64,000 bases of DNA from Rhizodiscina lignyota (Eukaryota > Ascomycota > Dothideomycetes > Aulographales > Rhizodiscinaceae), in contig ML978125.1 of NCBI GenBank assembly GCA_010015805.1, positions 1,116,001-1,180,000 of the forward strand, in the 5' to 3' direction. Of the stretch, positions 63,800 through 64,000 are shown in pieces (the first letter of the stretch is position 1; each line of letters begins with the position of its first letter). The translations under genes were made by a program, and so were the position numbers. The notes under the pieces were generated by a model that saw only the letters and a list, made by a program, of their open reading frames with translations, ran no database searches and was not told the DNA's origin.

Positions 63800-64000
63800 C
63801 ATACCAGGGCATATGGATGGGGTTTGAAAGGGCGATCCAGGGCTTCATATCATGCAGTCACAGTAACATCTCATCTTTCTTGCATCCAATATGCAATGTT
63901 CATTGTGCAGAGAAAATGTATATACGTATGTTCGCTTAATCGCTGACGAGATCTGTACATGCGCCTTAAACAATGCGCGTCGCCGACACCGCTGCGAGTA

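Noticed and set aside
1-64000. CRISPR arrays, rRNA, telomere repeats, intact transposons or viral genes
   Set aside because: Looked for by eye; no regular spaced repeats of CRISPR type, TTAGGG arrays, reverse transcriptase or transposase motifs were found.

Overview
This is a 64 kb piece of nuclear chromosome from a filamentous ascomycete (Pezizomycotina, most likely a Dothideomycete). The evidence is short introns (mostly 45-65 nt) with GT...CTAAC/CTGAC...AG signals, two HET-domain genes, a class IV chitin synthase, an RlmA-type MADS-box factor, Zn2Cys6 regulators and many conserved single-copy fungal genes. No rRNA, tRNA, CRISPR array, intact transposon or virus was seen. Gene models are hand-spliced from reading frame, splice signals and remembered family patterns; no database search was possible.

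Layout. 0-2 kb: the 3' end of a HET gene and a decayed ~54-bp tandem repeat. 2-10.5 kb: a Skt5/Chs4-type chitin synthase activator (minus) and a class IV (Chs3-type) chitin synthase (plus), divergent across 2.5 kb. 12.5-25.2 kb: a WD40 protein, a membrane-anchored S33 alpha/beta hydrolase, a glycine-rich RRM protein, a conserved nuclear-looking protein of unknown function and inorganic pyrophosphatase. 25.4-31.3 kb: mitoribosomal mL53, a tiny hypothetical gene, a HET gene with two apparent frameshifts, the SNARE Sec20 and ATP synthase subunit e. 31.7-37.1 kb: dynein intermediate chain, thiamine pyrophosphate carrier and a mitochondrial-looking TauD/GBBH-type dioxygenase. 37.5-47.5 kb: a Zn2Cys6 factor, a small serine-rich protein, a DUF3140-like gene, RlmA and a penta-EF-hand protein.

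47.8-61.3 kb looks more accessory: a short-chain dehydrogenase, a Zn2Cys6 regulator, a 14-TM DHA2-type exporter, an unknown two-TM fungal protein, an NADP-type zinc alcohol dehydrogenase and a sugar transporter. The window ends with an XRCC2-like RAD51 paralogue and SOM1, divergent from a 137-bp interval.

Points of most interest: the divergent chitin synthase/activator pair; three GCAAGT-type GC-AG introns among about 54 modelled introns; a pyrophosphatase apparently built for dual cytosolic/mitochondrial targeting; two T5-tract frameshifts in one HET gene; several four- or five-exon genes too finely split to show as single reading frames (DUF3140-like, PEF1, RRM protein, SOM1, subunit e); and conserved genes of unknown function.
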